Source: an uncultured Winogradskyella sp. (lineage in GTDB: Bacteria > Bacteroidota > Bacteroidia > Flavobacteriales > Flavobacteriaceae). Taken from it: a stretch of 64,000 nucleotides of DNA. A program made the translations under genes and the position numbers. Below the pieces are notes generated by a model. The model ran no database searches. It was given only the letters and a program-made list of their open reading frames with translations, and was not told the origin of the DNA. The stretch's first letter is position 1. Every line of letters starts with the position of its first letter. Shown one piece after another: positions 9,671 through 18,145 of this stretch. The stretch lies in the NCBI RefSeq assembly GCF_947495255.1, contig NZ_CANLYI010000007.1, forward strand, positions 1 to 64,000, given 5' to 3'.

Positions 9671-9980
9671 AAGTAGGATAATTAAGTTTGGTGTCACTAA
9701 ATTAACCTCACATAACTCTTTAAATGTTAAATAAATGTTAAAACCGATAAACTACATGTTTTTAATCGGATTATTTTGCAAAACATCGTTGAAATACAAT
9801 ATCAACATCATATTTAACGTAGAACAACCGAAATAAAATGCACTTAATCGTTGTTTCTGTTTTTTTGAGAATCACTAAAAAATGATTTTGAACAGGAGAA
9901 TATATTTCGCATAAAAACCTATTTATTAAATAAGAAGTATATGAATAATCTATTTCATAGTATGAGAAACTATAACTAAA
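9671..9980. other. Intergenic region, no gene seen
   Basis: This AT-rich stretch lies between the start of the CAP lipoprotein gene and the stop of pdxH, both on the minus strand. I find no ORF, tRNA-like fold or convincing terminator. It probably contains the promoter of the CAP gene, but no exact TAnnTTTG box is visible on the minus strand close to the start. Confidence 0.5.
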
Positions 9981-10628
9981 TTAAGGTGCTAAGCGCTCGA
10001 GCTTCCAATTGTAATCTTCTTGGAGTTGATAACGGATTCTATCGTGTAGTCGGTTTGGTCTGCCTTGCCAAAATTCTAATTCTATAGGTTTAATAATATA
10101 GCCTCCCCAATTTTTTGGTCGTTCTATTTCTTTACCTTCAAACTTAACCTCTAGATCTTTAAGTTTAGTTTCTAACTCTGCTCTACCCTTTACAGTTTCA
10201 CTTTGATTAGAAACAATAGCACCTAATTGACTCCCTCTTGGTCTAGACTCAAAATATCCATCACTAAGATTTTCTGAAATTTTTTCTGCCTTCCCTTTTA
10301 TTATAATTTGGCGCTCTGCAGCATGCCAAAAGAATGATAAACATACATTAGGATTATTAGCAATTGCTTTTCCTTTTTCACTATTATAATTGGTGTAAAA
10401 GATAAAGCCTTCGTGGGTATATTTTTTAAGTAGCACTACTCTATTTTTAGGATAACCATCTAATCCTAAGGTTGAAATAGTCATGGCATTAGTTTCATCA
10501 ATATTAAAATGTGTATCCACTTCTACAAACCAATCTCGGAATAATTCCAATGGATTTTCAGGGACGTTATTTAACAATAATTCCCCTTTTTCGTAAGATT
10601 TTCTGTAATCGCTTAAGTCTTTTTCCAT
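9981..10628 (-). CDS. pdxH: Pyridoxamine 5'-phosphate oxidase
   Basis: This FMN enzyme oxidises pyridoxine or pyridoxamine 5'-phosphate to pyridoxal 5'-phosphate, the last step of vitamin B6 synthesis and salvage. The 215 residues match the usual length. Diagnostic segments are AMTISTLGLDGYPKNRVVLLK (FMN binding), GFIFYTNYNSEKGKAI, FFWHAAERQIIIKG, ESRPRGSQLGA and the C-terminal EFWQGRPNRLHDR substrate-binding motif with RLAP at the very end. The gene is monocistronic and divergent from a small SpoIIAA-like gene. Confidence 0.97.
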   Translation of the reverse strand: MEKDLSDYRKSYEKGELLLNNVPENPLELFRDWFVEVDTHFNIDETNAMTISTLGLDGYPKNRVVLLKKYTHEGFIFYTNYNSEKGKAIANNPNVCLSFFWHAAERQIIIKGKAEKISENLSDGYFESRPRGSQLGAIVSNQSETVKGRAELETKLKDLEVKFEGKEIERPKNWGGYIIKPIELEFWQGRPNRLHDRIRYQLQEDYNWKLERLAP

Positions 10629-10716
10629 AGTTATACGAAGTTAATTCAATATTTTGTTTCTATCAAAAAAAGTGTAGCTTTAACATCTAACCACCCTTAA
10701 AAAATAATTCCCTTAA

Positions 10717-11130
10717 ATGCACTTTGAAAATTCCCTCCTATCACAATCATTAACTTATGAAAAATTAACTTTAGATTTTGGAACCAATTATCTTTTTGAA
10801 AACTTCATTATTATGGAAGTTAATGAAGGTGTTCACTTTAATTTTGATAAGTTAAATGAATTACTAATGGAAATAACAGCTCATTATGGTTTTGATAAAA
10901 AACTTGCCTACATAGCTAACCGCGTTAATTCTTATTCTATTGACCCCATTTTATGGTCTTATTTTGATAAAGATGATAATATGCTAGTTGCAGCTTCTAT
11001 TGTTACGTATTCAAACTCATCGTTTATGAATGCTAGTATTGAGAAAAAATTAGCTTCAATAAGTTTAAAACGCTCCTCTAGTTTAGAAGAAGCTATTGGT
11101 TGGGTACAACAATTATCGGAATTGAGTTAA
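10717..11130 (+). CDS. Small SpoIIAA/STAS-like protein, function unknown
   Basis: The 137-residue product is soluble, with no signal peptide. The pattern of alternating strands and helices, and the ending ISLKRSSSLEEAIGWVQQL, resembles SpoIIAA-like/STAS-fold proteins (the typical 'eeAi.WL' last helix). Identity at this level is weak, and no catalytic residues can be named. It is convergent with rnz, whose stop lies four bases away, so the two transcripts must overlap at their 3' ends. Confidence 0.65.
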   Translation: MHFENSLLSQSLTYEKLTLDFGTNYLFENFIIMEVNEGVHFNFDKLNELLMEITAHYGFDKKLAYIANRVNSYSIDPILWSYFDKDDNMLVAASIVTYSNSSFMNASIEKKLASISLKRSSSLEEAIGWVQQLSELS

Positions 11131-11133
11131 ATA

Positions 11134-12039
11134 TTAAAACTCAAAAGATTTGCCGTCTTTAGATAAAACCGTATTTTCAAAAACAGCTTTCGCTTCGTTT
11201 TTAAACAAGTTATAGTCGTTATAACGCGTAGAGTAATGTCCTAGTATTAATGTGTCTACATTGGCTTTTTTAGCTATTGTAGCCGCTTGTTTTGCTGTAC
11301 TGTGTTTGGTAGGCTTACAGCGTGCTTCATCTTTTTCTAAAAAGGTAGATTCGTGATAAAGCACTGTAGCATCTTCTATAATTGGAACCATGTCTTCATT
11401 ATAAACCGTATCACTGCAATAAGCATAACTTTTTGCTGGTATTGGGTCTTTAGTTACTTTTTCGTTACTAATGAGAACACCGTCTTCATTTACAACATCA
11501 AAACCTTGTTTTAGTTTTCTGAAGTATGCCATATCAATATTGGCTTCATTTACCAGATTAATATCTAATTTACGTTCATTCTCTTTCTCTTTAAATAGAA
11601 ATCCGTTAGTGTAAATACGATGTTTTAGAGGAATTGTATAGACTTCAACTTTATCATCTTCGTAAATTAATTTGGATTGTTTTGAATTTAATTCATGAAA
11701 AATAAGTTGATACTGTGTCCAACCACCCGACAATTTCATTTGAAGAATTATAACTTCCTTCAATCCTTTTGGTGCATAAATATGAAGTTCGGTTTCTCTT
11801 GTTAATAAACTAAAGGTGTTAATCAAACCTATTAAACCAAAATAATGATCGCCATGAAGATGCGAAATAAAAATATGCTTAATCCTTGAAAACTTAACTT
11901 TATTACGTCTTAATTCTACCTGTGTACCTTCTCCACAATCAATTAAAAACATATGGTTTTTTATCTCTAAAACCTGAGACGTAGGATTAGTATTAATGCG
12001 TGGTGTTGCGCTGTGACAGCCAAGAATTGTTAATTTCAT
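11134..12039 (-). CDS. rnz: Ribonuclease Z (tRNA 3' endonuclease)
   Basis: This 301-residue metallo-beta-lactamase-fold enzyme cleaves the 3' trailer of tRNA precursors. Zinc ligands are visible in HISHLHGDHYFGL (about residues 60-72), in the later CSDTVYNEDM region (Asp), and in LGHYSTRY near the C terminus. An HST motif (TKHSTAKQAA) is also present. The length and GLIGLINTF segment fit the short RNase Z (type I) of bacteria. It is the last gene of the pyrR-pyrB-STAS-like-rnz series, 58 bases after the small STAS-like gene. Confidence 0.96.
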   Translation of the reverse strand: MKLTILGCHSATPRINTNPTSQVLEIKNHMFLIDCGEGTQVELRRNKVKFSRIKHIFISHLHGDHYFGLIGLINTFSLLTRETELHIYAPKGLKEVIILQMKLSGGWTQYQLIFHELNSKQSKLIYEDDKVEVYTIPLKHRIYTNGFLFKEKENERKLDINLVNEANIDMAYFRKLKQGFDVVNEDGVLISNEKVTKDPIPAKSYAYCSDTVYNEDMVPIIEDATVLYHESTFLEKDEARCKPTKHSTAKQAATIAKKANVDTLILGHYSTRYNDYNLFKNEAKAVFENTVLSKDGKSFEF

Positions 12040-12097
12040 TAATTGTTTTTGTTAAGTATAAAGCCAATGTATTTAATAACAATCAACTAAACGACTT

Positions 12098-12430
12098 TTA
12101 AAATCCTAAGTCGCGTTCCATATCCTCCATTTCAATAATATCATAAGCTTCTTGGATGGTAGGCACCACAATAATCTCATCTGGCATTTGATCTAAGTCT
12201 ACTTTTTCAGATACTACCACAAAACTTTTTTTATCAGCTCTATGGTTATTGCTTAATCGAAGAAATTCTATAATATCCTCTAAGGATAGTTTGTCTAAAC
12301 TAGACAATCTCACAATGAGATGATAGTTCTTATACTTATCATAAGCCTGCTCAATATTATTAACTAAAGTTTTTACTGAAGCTTTCTCTTGGGCTATTAT
12401 GGTAATATTACCGTCTCTATCTATAATCAT
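12098..12430 (-). CDS. STAS-like small protein between pyrB and rnz
   Basis: The 110-residue cytosolic protein begins with a strand (MIIDRDGNITIIAQE) and has a helix and a central strand (HLIVRLSSL). A helical segment (SLEDIIEFLRLS) and a strand (KSFVVVSE) follow, and it ends in an acidic tail. This order resembles a STAS domain, but no phospho-acceptor serine can be assigned. It sits three bases after pyrB and just before rnz. Some database entries for this position carry the name of the neighbouring rnz; the sequence gives no support for nuclease activity, since no HxHxDH motif is present. Confidence 0.7.
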   Translation of the reverse strand: MIIDRDGNITIIAQEKASVKTLVNNIEQAYDKYKNYHLIVRLSSLDKLSLEDIIEFLRLSNNHRADKKSFVVVSEKVDLDQMPDEIIVVPTIQEAYDIIEMEDMERDLGF

Positions 12431-12433
12431 ATC

Positions 12434-13363
12434 TTACTGTTTTATTTTAGACGCTAACAGATAAATAACTGCCATCCTAACTGCCACACCATTTTCTACT
12501 TGGTTTAAAATAATGGCTTGTTTAGAATCTGCTACATCACTTGTAATCTCAACACCTCTATTAATGGGTCCTGGATGCATAATCACAATTTCTTTATCTA
12601 AGCTATCTAATAATTCTCTATTAACTCCAAATTGTTGTGTATATTCTCTGGTAGAAGGGAAATAACTAATATCCATACGTTCATTCTGTACACGTAACAT
12701 ATTAGCAACATCGCACCATTCTAAGGCTTTTTTAAGGTTTGTTTCTACTTTTACGCCTAAGTCCTTAATATATTTAGGCAATAATGTTTTTGGCCCACAA
12801 ACCATTACATTAGCGCCTTGTAATTGCAAAGCATAAATATTTGAAAGTGCCACTCTACTGTGTAAAATATCACCGACAATAACAACATTCTTTCCTTTAA
12901 CGCTTCCTAATTTCTCTCTAATTGAATAAGAATCTAATAAGGCTTGTGTAGGATGCTCATGTGCTCCATCACCAGCATTTATAATACTTGCATTAACATG
13001 CTTTGAAAGAAATACACCAGCTCCAGGATTGGGATGACGCATAACCACCATATCTACTTTCATTGAAAGTATATTGTTAACTGTATCAATAAGTGTTTCC
13101 CCTTTTTTTACTGAAGATTGTGATGCCGAAAAATTAATAACATCCGCAGACAAACGTTTCTCTGCTAACTCAAACGATAACTTTGTTCTTGTTGAATTTT
13201 CAAAAAACAAATTAGCAATAGTAATATCTCTAAGTGATGGTACTTTTTTTATTGGTCTATTAATAACCTCTTTAAACTGATCGGCTGTTTCAAAAATAAG
13301 GTCGATATCTTCTTTAGTAAGATATTTAATTCCTAATAAGTGATTGACACTTAATTCGCTCAT
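12434..13363 (-). CDS. pyrB: Aspartate carbamoyltransferase catalytic subunit
   Basis: The enzyme condenses carbamoyl phosphate with aspartate in pyrimidine synthesis. The 309 residues match the family length. Key motifs are FFENSTRTKLSFE (carbamoyl-phosphate loop, STRT), a serine/lysine loop in SASQSSVKKGETL, HPTQALLD, and HPGPINRGVE near the C terminus. No PyrI regulatory subunit is in the window, so it may be an unregulated trimer. It lies 69 bases after pyrR on the same strand. Confidence 0.97.
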   Translation of the reverse strand: MSELSVNHLLGIKYLTKEDIDLIFETADQFKEVINRPIKKVPSLRDITIANLFFENSTRTKLSFELAEKRLSADVINFSASQSSVKKGETLIDTVNNILSMKVDMVVMRHPNPGAGVFLSKHVNASIINAGDGAHEHPTQALLDSYSIREKLGSVKGKNVVIVGDILHSRVALSNIYALQLQGANVMVCGPKTLLPKYIKDLGVKVETNLKKALEWCDVANMLRVQNERMDISYFPSTREYTQQFGVNRELLDSLDKEIVIMHPGPINRGVEITSDVADSKQAIILNQVENGVAVRMAVIYLLASKIKQ

Positions 13364-13432
13364 TCTTATTTGCTTTTAACTATTAGCTATTCGCCTTTAG
13401 CAATTCACTTTATGTTATATTCTTTAACTTAC

Positions 13433-13972
13433 TTATTTGTTAACCAGATAGACTGCATCTTCATCTTCATTCTCTAGCCACTTTACAATTACCTTTTGGT
13501 TATCAATAGCATCTACTTGTCGTCCTCTATAATTAGGCTGAATTGGCAAATGTCTACTAAAGCGTCTATCAATCAAGGTCAATAACTCAATATCCTTTGG
13601 TCTTCCAAAAGATTGAATTGCAGTTAGTGCAGACCTTATACTTCTACCTGTATAAAGGACATCATCAATAAAAACGACATTTTTATCTTCTACTATAAAA
13701 TCTATAATTGTAGTATTGGCTTCTAATGGTTTTTCTCCTCTTCTAAAATCATCTCTAAAAAATGTAATATCTAAATGACCGAGTTGAATATTTTTAATCT
13801 TGTAATCTTCGGTTAGAATTTTTGCTAAACGATCGGCTAAAAATTTTCCTCTTGGTTGTATACCTATTAATACAGTTTCTGAAAAATCATCATGATTTTC
13901 AATGAGTTGACAAGCCAATCTGTGAAGGGTAATATTGACTTCTTTAGAGTTAAGTAATACTTTGTGACTCAT
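13433..13972 (-). CDS. pyrR: PyrR-type phosphoribosyltransferase / pyrimidine regulator
   Basis: The 179-residue protein has the type I PRTase fold with the PRPP loop VVFIDDVLYTGRSIRSAL. It also has IGIQPRGKFLADRLA near the N terminus and DRRFSRHLPIQPNYRGRQVDA, which is typical of PyrR rather than Upp. PyrR family members have uracil phosphoribosyltransferase activity, and in Bacillus they bind pyr mRNA leaders. Here the promoter lies so close to the ATG that no attenuator fits in front of this gene, so the enzymatic role may dominate. It leads the pyrR-pyrB group. Confidence 0.93.
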   Translation of the reverse strand: MSHKVLLNSKEVNITLHRLACQLIENHDDFSETVLIGIQPRGKFLADRLAKILTEDYKIKNIQLGHLDITFFRDDFRRGEKPLEANTTIIDFIVEDKNVVFIDDVLYTGRSIRSALTAIQSFGRPKDIELLTLIDRRFSRHLPIQPNYRGRQVDAIDNQKVIVKWLENEDEDAVYLVNK

Positions 13973-13997
13973 ATGGTTTCCAAACGTTGTTGGTTTA

Positions 13998-14027
13998 CAA
14001 AGTTAGGATAAAAATATTTGTTTACAA
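13998..14027 (-). promoter_or_regulatory. Promoter of pyrR (TTG-N19-TAACTTTG)
   Basis: On the minus strand a TTG (14027-14025) is separated by 19 bases from TAACTTTG (14005-13998), a perfect match to the Bacteroidota primary sigma consensus. It lies 25 bases before the pyrR ATG, so the leader should be only about 20 nt. Confidence 0.75.
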
Positions 14028-14078
14028 TGGTTTTTCTACCAAACAAGAAACGAAAGACGGAATCAATAAAGTTAAATT

Positions 14079-14549
14079 CTATGATTGCTTTTTCTTTTTT
14101 CGGTTAAAAATTATAAAACTAATAATAGCACCAATAAGAAAACCTAAAAGGAGATAATGTTCTAAATAAAACTTATCTATTGAAAACAATGGATTTATTT
14201 CTGAACTCAAATCGTATAATGATAAATTCTCAAACTTCTCGTATAAATATAGACATCGAAAAACCCAAGACAAAAAACCAAATCCAATTATATATAATAT
14301 TGTATGCGCTCCATCAATAAAGAAATGAAACTTTGTTTTTTTTTGAATTATATAATAAGTTACAGGTATATAACCTAATAAAACTGAAAAATAGAATTTA
14401 GAATAGAATCCGTCAGAAATTCGATACGTATTTAATTGGACATTTTCATTTGTAATCAACGATAACGATATTTCTAAAAAGGGTCGGTAGATAAAAAGAC
14501 CAATTAATATAAATGCTATGGTTGTAATAAATAAAAATATCTCTCTCAT
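14079..14549 (-). CDS. Small integral membrane protein, unknown
   Basis: The 156-residue product has four probable membrane helices (about 2-22, 52-66, 82-102 and 132-148). It ends in a basic NRKKKKQS tail that should lie in the cytoplasm. I recognise no family. It lies between the rpsA terminator and pyrR, on the same strand as both, with no overlap to either. Confidence 0.65.
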   Translation of the reverse strand: MREIFLFITTIAFILIGLFIYRPFLEISLSLITNENVQLNTYRISDGFYSKFYFSVLLGYIPVTYYIIQKKTKFHFFIDGAHTILYIIGFGFLSWVFRCLYLYEKFENLSLYDLSSEINPLFSIDKFYLEHYLLLGFLIGAIISFIIFNRKKKKQS

Positions 14550-14567
14550 TAGATTAAAAATAACAAA

Positions 14568-14596
14568 TAAAAAAACCTCTCGAAAAATCGAGAGGC
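14568..14596 (-). terminator. Rho-independent terminator of rpsA
   Basis: An 8-bp perfect stem (CCTCTCGA with TCGAGAGG) has an AAAA loop. On the minus strand it is followed by a T7 run, 27 bases beyond the rpsA stop. Confidence 0.88.
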
Positions 14597-14622
14597 TTTA
14601 GTTTATTTAAAATTCGAGGAAA

Positions 14623-16452
14623 TTATTTCTTCCCGTCCATTTTATCTTTAAGAGCTTGTAAAGCATCATTTGCATCACCTAAAGTTGGTTTAGCTTCTGC
14701 CGCTTGAGCTTCCTGTTTTCTAACAGCTTGCTTAACGATTTTAGCTTCTTCTTCTCTAAATACTGCTGTATGAGATGCTACAACACGTTTGAATTCTTTA
14801 TTAAATTCAATGATTTTGAATTCTGCTTCTTCACCTTTACCAAGTTTAGAACCATCTTCTTTCTCTAAGTGACGTGCTGGTACAAATGCAACGATATCTT
14901 CGTTAAAGTCAATAGTTGCGCCTTTATCTACCATTTCTGTAATTGCTGCAGTATGTGTAGTACCTAAAGCAAATTCAGTTTCGTACTTATCCCAAGGGTT
15001 TTCAGTAGTTTGTTTATGACCTAAAGATAATTTACGTCCATCTACATCTAACTCTAATACCACTACGTCTAAGTTATCACCTACGTTACAGAACTCAGAT
15101 GGATGCTTAATTTTCTTAGTCCAAGATAAATCAGAGATGTAAATTAATCCGTCGATACCTTCTTCTAATTCAACAAAAACACCAAAGTTTGTAAAGTTAC
15201 GTACAATACCTGTGTGCTTAGAACCTACAGGATATTTAGTAGTAATATCAGTCCATGGATCTGGAGTTAATTGCTTAATACCAAGAGACATTTTACGATC
15301 TTCTCTATCTAAAGTTAAGATAACAGCATCGATTTCATCACCTACAGATACGAAATCTTGAGCTGAACGTAAATGAGTTGACCAAGACATTTCACTTACG
15401 TGAACTAATCCTTCTACACCTTCTTCTACTTCAACAAAAGCACCGTAATCAGCGATAACTACTACTTTACCTTTTACTTTATCTCCAACTTTTACAGTTT
15501 CACCTAAAGCTTCCCAAGGATGCTTAGATAACTGCTTAAGACCTAATTGGATTCTTGATTTGTTTTCATCAAAATCAAGGATTACAACATTTAATTTCTG
15601 ATCTAACTCAACAATCTCATTTGGATGGTTGATACGAGACCATGATAAATCTGTAATATGAACTAAACCATCTACACCACCTAAATCGATAAACACACCA
15701 TAAGAAGTAATATTTTTTACAATACCTTCTAAGACTTGTCCTTTTTCTAGTTGACCAATGATTTCTTTCTTTTGTTCTTCAATATCTGCTTCAATAAGAG
15801 CTTTATGAGAAACTACTATGTTTTTGAATTCGTGGTTGATTTTCACAACTTTAAATTCCATAGTTTTATTTACATACTGATCGTAATCTCTAATAGGTTT
15901 CACATCGATTTGAGAACCTGGTAAGAAAGCTTCTATACCAAATACATCAACGATCATACCACCTTTAGTTCTACATTTTACAAAACCGTTAACGATTTCG
16001 CCAGTATCGTGTGCATTGTTTACACGATCCCATGCTTTTATTACTCTCGCTTTTCTGTGAGATAATACTAATTGACCAGTTGCATCTTCACGCACATCAA
16101 TTAATACTTCAACTTTGTCACCTACAGCTAAGTTTGGGTTGTAACGGAACTCATTAAGAGAAATTACACCTTCAGACTTTGCGTTAATGTCAATAATTGC
16201 ATCACGATCTGTGATTGTAATTACAGTACCTTCTACTACTTCGTCATCTAAAGTGTCAACGAAATTTTCTGATACTAATTTTTCAAACTCTTCTAATTTA
16301 GTGTCCGCAACTTGCTCAATTCCTTCTTCGTAATTGTGCCAATCGAACTCTTTTAAGAATTTTTCTGGATTTGACTGAGCTTCAGAGATTACTGGAGCTT
16401 GTACTGCTTCAGTTGCTTCAACCTCAGCTTGATTTGTTTCTTTTTCAGACAT
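14623..16452 (-). CDS. rpsA: 30S ribosomal protein S1
   Basis: The 609-residue protein contains successive S1 (OB-fold) domains. The last four show the repeated GxVxxxxxxGxFVxLxxGVxGLVHxSDLSW pattern (for example VKNITSYGVFIDLGGVDGLVHI, and later ADYGAFVEVEEGVEGLVHV). S1 binds mRNA and helps the 30S subunit unfold and recruit it. This matters especially in Bacteroidota, where Shine-Dalgarno pairing is weak. The N terminus is a Glu/Ala-rich extension and the C-terminal 50 residues are Lys/Ala-rich, both usual in this phylum. The leader of roughly 110 nt upstream could serve autoregulation. Confidence 0.97.
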   Translation of the reverse strand: MSEKETNQAEVEATEAVQAPVISEAQSNPEKFLKEFDWHNYEEGIEQVADTKLEEFEKLVSENFVDTLDDEVVEGTVITITDRDAIIDINAKSEGVISLNEFRYNPNLAVGDKVEVLIDVREDATGQLVLSHRKARVIKAWDRVNNAHDTGEIVNGFVKCRTKGGMIVDVFGIEAFLPGSQIDVKPIRDYDQYVNKTMEFKVVKINHEFKNIVVSHKALIEADIEEQKKEIIGQLEKGQVLEGIVKNITSYGVFIDLGGVDGLVHITDLSWSRINHPNEIVELDQKLNVVILDFDENKSRIQLGLKQLSKHPWEALGETVKVGDKVKGKVVVIADYGAFVEVEEGVEGLVHVSEMSWSTHLRSAQDFVSVGDEIDAVILTLDREDRKMSLGIKQLTPDPWTDITTKYPVGSKHTGIVRNFTNFGVFVELEEGIDGLIYISDLSWTKKIKHPSEFCNVGDNLDVVVLELDVDGRKLSLGHKQTTENPWDKYETEFALGTTHTAAITEMVDKGATIDFNEDIVAFVPARHLEKEDGSKLGKGEEAEFKIIEFNKEFKRVVASHTAVFREEEAKIVKQAVRKQEAQAAEAKPTLGDANDALQALKDKMDGKK

Positions 16453-16572
16453 GTGCTGAATTAAATATTTGTATTCTGTAACTTTAGAAAAAATGCGGAA
16501 AATCTACAGAAGATATTAATTAAATTATTTTTTATTTCCTTTTCACTTTCTTTAATCCGCTAAAAAGGAGTG

Positions 16573-16602
16573 CAAAAGTACAACATTTATAGGGTTTTAC
16601 AA
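16573..16602 (-). promoter_or_regulatory. Promoter of rpsA (TTG-N19-TACTTTTG)
   Basis: On the minus strand TTG (16602-16600) and TACTTTTG (16580-16573) are 19 bases apart, fitting the Bacteroidota consensus exactly. Transcription would start near 16566, leaving a leader of about 110 nt before the rpsA ATG. Confidence 0.7.
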
Positions 16603-16982
16603 AGCCTATTTATTTAAAAATAATACATCAATTTTAAGCGCTTCATATATTGTGATTTCAAATTACTAGTGATAACAACATAATTGTAGCCTTGACCATT
16701 AAAATTCAATTAATCTCAAAATAAAGATTCTCTTTCAATTGAATAATTAACCCACATTTATTTCAAGATTAAATACTAATAACCAATGAGTTAATCTCTA
16801 GTTAAAATTATATTTAGGTACTTAATTGAAGAGGTATTTGAAATTATATTATTAAATAAAGTGACTTAAGTCTATAATTTGTTTCATAATAATTAGAATA
16901 TCAAAATGATGCTTTAAAGCATAAAACTTGGCACATATTTTGGTATATTTACAATACTATTAACAATTAAAATATTATAACA
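16603..16982. other. Intergenic region with two palindromes upstream of the BON/LysM gene
   Basis: No ORF or RNA gene is apparent in this very AT-rich stretch between the rpsA promoter and the BON/LysM gene. It contains a perfect 14-bp palindrome, ATGCTTTAAAGCAT (16909-16922), and a 10-bp palindrome, GACTTAAGTC (16863-16872). A near-consensus -7 box, TATATTTA, lies at 16944-16951. These could form an operator and promoter for the gene at 16983. Confidence 0.45.
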
Positions 16983-17360
16983 ATGGTTAAAGCAAAATAC
17001 CAAGGCGTATTAGACTTAGGAGAAAAATTAAATATCCAAAATGGAGAAGTTACTGAAGAAAACGGTGTACTTAAAGTATTAGGAACTGCAGCTACTCAGT
17101 ATGAGAAAAACTTAATTTGGGATAAAATTAAAGAAGTAGGTGGTGTTGAGCCAACTGATATTATGGCTGACATTAAAGTTGCTGACGAATCTGTGTATGC
17201 AAGACATACTGTAGCTTCTGGTGAAACTTTAGGAAAAATTGCAAAGCACTACTATGGTGACGCAATGAAGTATAAAGAAATTTTTGCTGCTAACTCTGAT
17301 TTACTTAAAAATCCAGATGTTATTCATCCTGATCAAGAATTAATCATTCCTAACTTATAA
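16983..17360 (+). CDS. BON/LysM peptidoglycan-binding protein (Kbp/YgaU-like)
   Basis: The 125-residue protein has a BON-like N-terminal half (about 15-65, DLGEKLNIQNGEVTEENGVL...LIWDKIKEVGGV). A C-terminal LysM domain follows (about 73-123: RHTVASGETLGKIAKHYYGDAMKYKEIFAANSD..NPDVIHPDQELIIP). There is no signal peptide. The architecture and size match E. coli Kbp (YgaU), a potassium-binding protein, but the function in flavobacteria is not established. It is monocistronic, followed by a strong terminator, and preceded by palindromes that hint at regulated expression. Confidence 0.88.
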   Translation: MVKAKYQGVLDLGEKLNIQNGEVTEENGVLKVLGTAATQYEKNLIWDKIKEVGGVEPTDIMADIKVADESVYARHTVASGETLGKIAKHYYGDAMKYKEIFAANSDLLKNPDVIHPDQELIIPNL

Positions 17361-17380
17361 TAGGAAAGATAACTTATAAA

Positions 17381-17409
17381 AAAAGCGACCTATTGGGTCG
17401 CTTTTTTTT
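17381..17409 (+). terminator. Rho-independent terminator (bidirectional)
   Basis: A 10-bp perfect stem (AAAAGCGACC with GGTCGCTTTT) is flanked by A and T runs. It lies between the BON/LysM gene and the convergent cmk gene and could serve both. Confidence 0.9.
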
Positions 17410-17426
17410 GTATAAATAGTAAAATT

Positions 17427-18116
17427 CTATTTTGAAATCATCTCCTCAGCTAACACAATTAATCGTTGTAATTGCTCATCAATCGTCATGTCTGAGTTAT
17501 TAATTTCTATAGCATTGTCCGCTTTCACTAAAGGTGAATCTTCTCTTGTTGAATCTATATGGTCTCTAGTTGTTACATTCTCTAATACATCATCGTAACT
17601 TAGATTATGTCCACGGTCTAATAATTCTTTATAACGACGTTTAGCTCTCGTTTCTGCAGAAGCTGTCATAAATATTTTTAATTCCGCATCAGGAAAAACA
17701 ACTGTTGCTATATCTCTTCCGTCCATTACAATACCTTTATCCTTACCCATAAGTTGTTGTTGCTCAACTAACTTTCGTCTTACTGCAGATAAAGTAGCAA
17801 CAGGACTCACGTATTTTGAAACTTTAAGTGTTCTAATATCTGATTCAATATTTTTTCCGTTTAAATAAACTTCTGCAAAACCAACTGCCTCATTAAACTT
17901 GAATGTAATAGTGATTTCTCCTAACCTATTTATTAATTCGGTTTCCTTAAAAAAGCCATCTCCAATTAGTTTATTCTCTAATGCAAAATAAGTCACAGCT
18001 CTATACATTGCACCTGTATCTACATAAATGTAGTTCAGTTTTTTGGCTAGCTGTTTAGCTATTGTACTTTTTCCTGTTGAAGAAAATCCGTCTATGGCAA
18101 TTACAATCTTTTTCAT
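17427..18116 (-). CDS. cmk: Cytidylate kinase
   Basis: The enzyme phosphorylates CMP and dCMP with ATP. The 229 residues include the P-loop IAIDGFSSTGKSTIAKQLA, the substrate motif YVDTGAMYRAVTYFAL, the MDGRDIATVVFPDAELKIFMTAS segment and a lid with RAKRRYKEL. All are standard for Cmk. In many bacteria cmk neighbours rpsA; here a plus-strand LysM gene lies between them. It starts 29 bases after the porQ stop and may be cotranscribed with porQ. Confidence 0.96.
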   Translation of the reverse strand: MKKIVIAIDGFSSTGKSTIAKQLAKKLNYIYVDTGAMYRAVTYFALENKLIGDGFFKETELINRLGEITITFKFNEAVGFAEVYLNGKNIESDIRTLKVSKYVSPVATLSAVRRKLVEQQQLMGKDKGIVMDGRDIATVVFPDAELKIFMTASAETRAKRRYKELLDRGHNLSYDDVLENVTTRDHIDSTREDSPLVKADNAIEINNSDMTIDEQLQRLIVLAEEMISK

Positions 18117-18145
18117 TTTTATGCTGAATTTATTTCAGTAATATT

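Noticed and set aside
12098-12430. Second ribonuclease Z
   Set aside because: Only 110 residues with no metallo-beta-lactamase zinc motif; the real rnz is the next gene.
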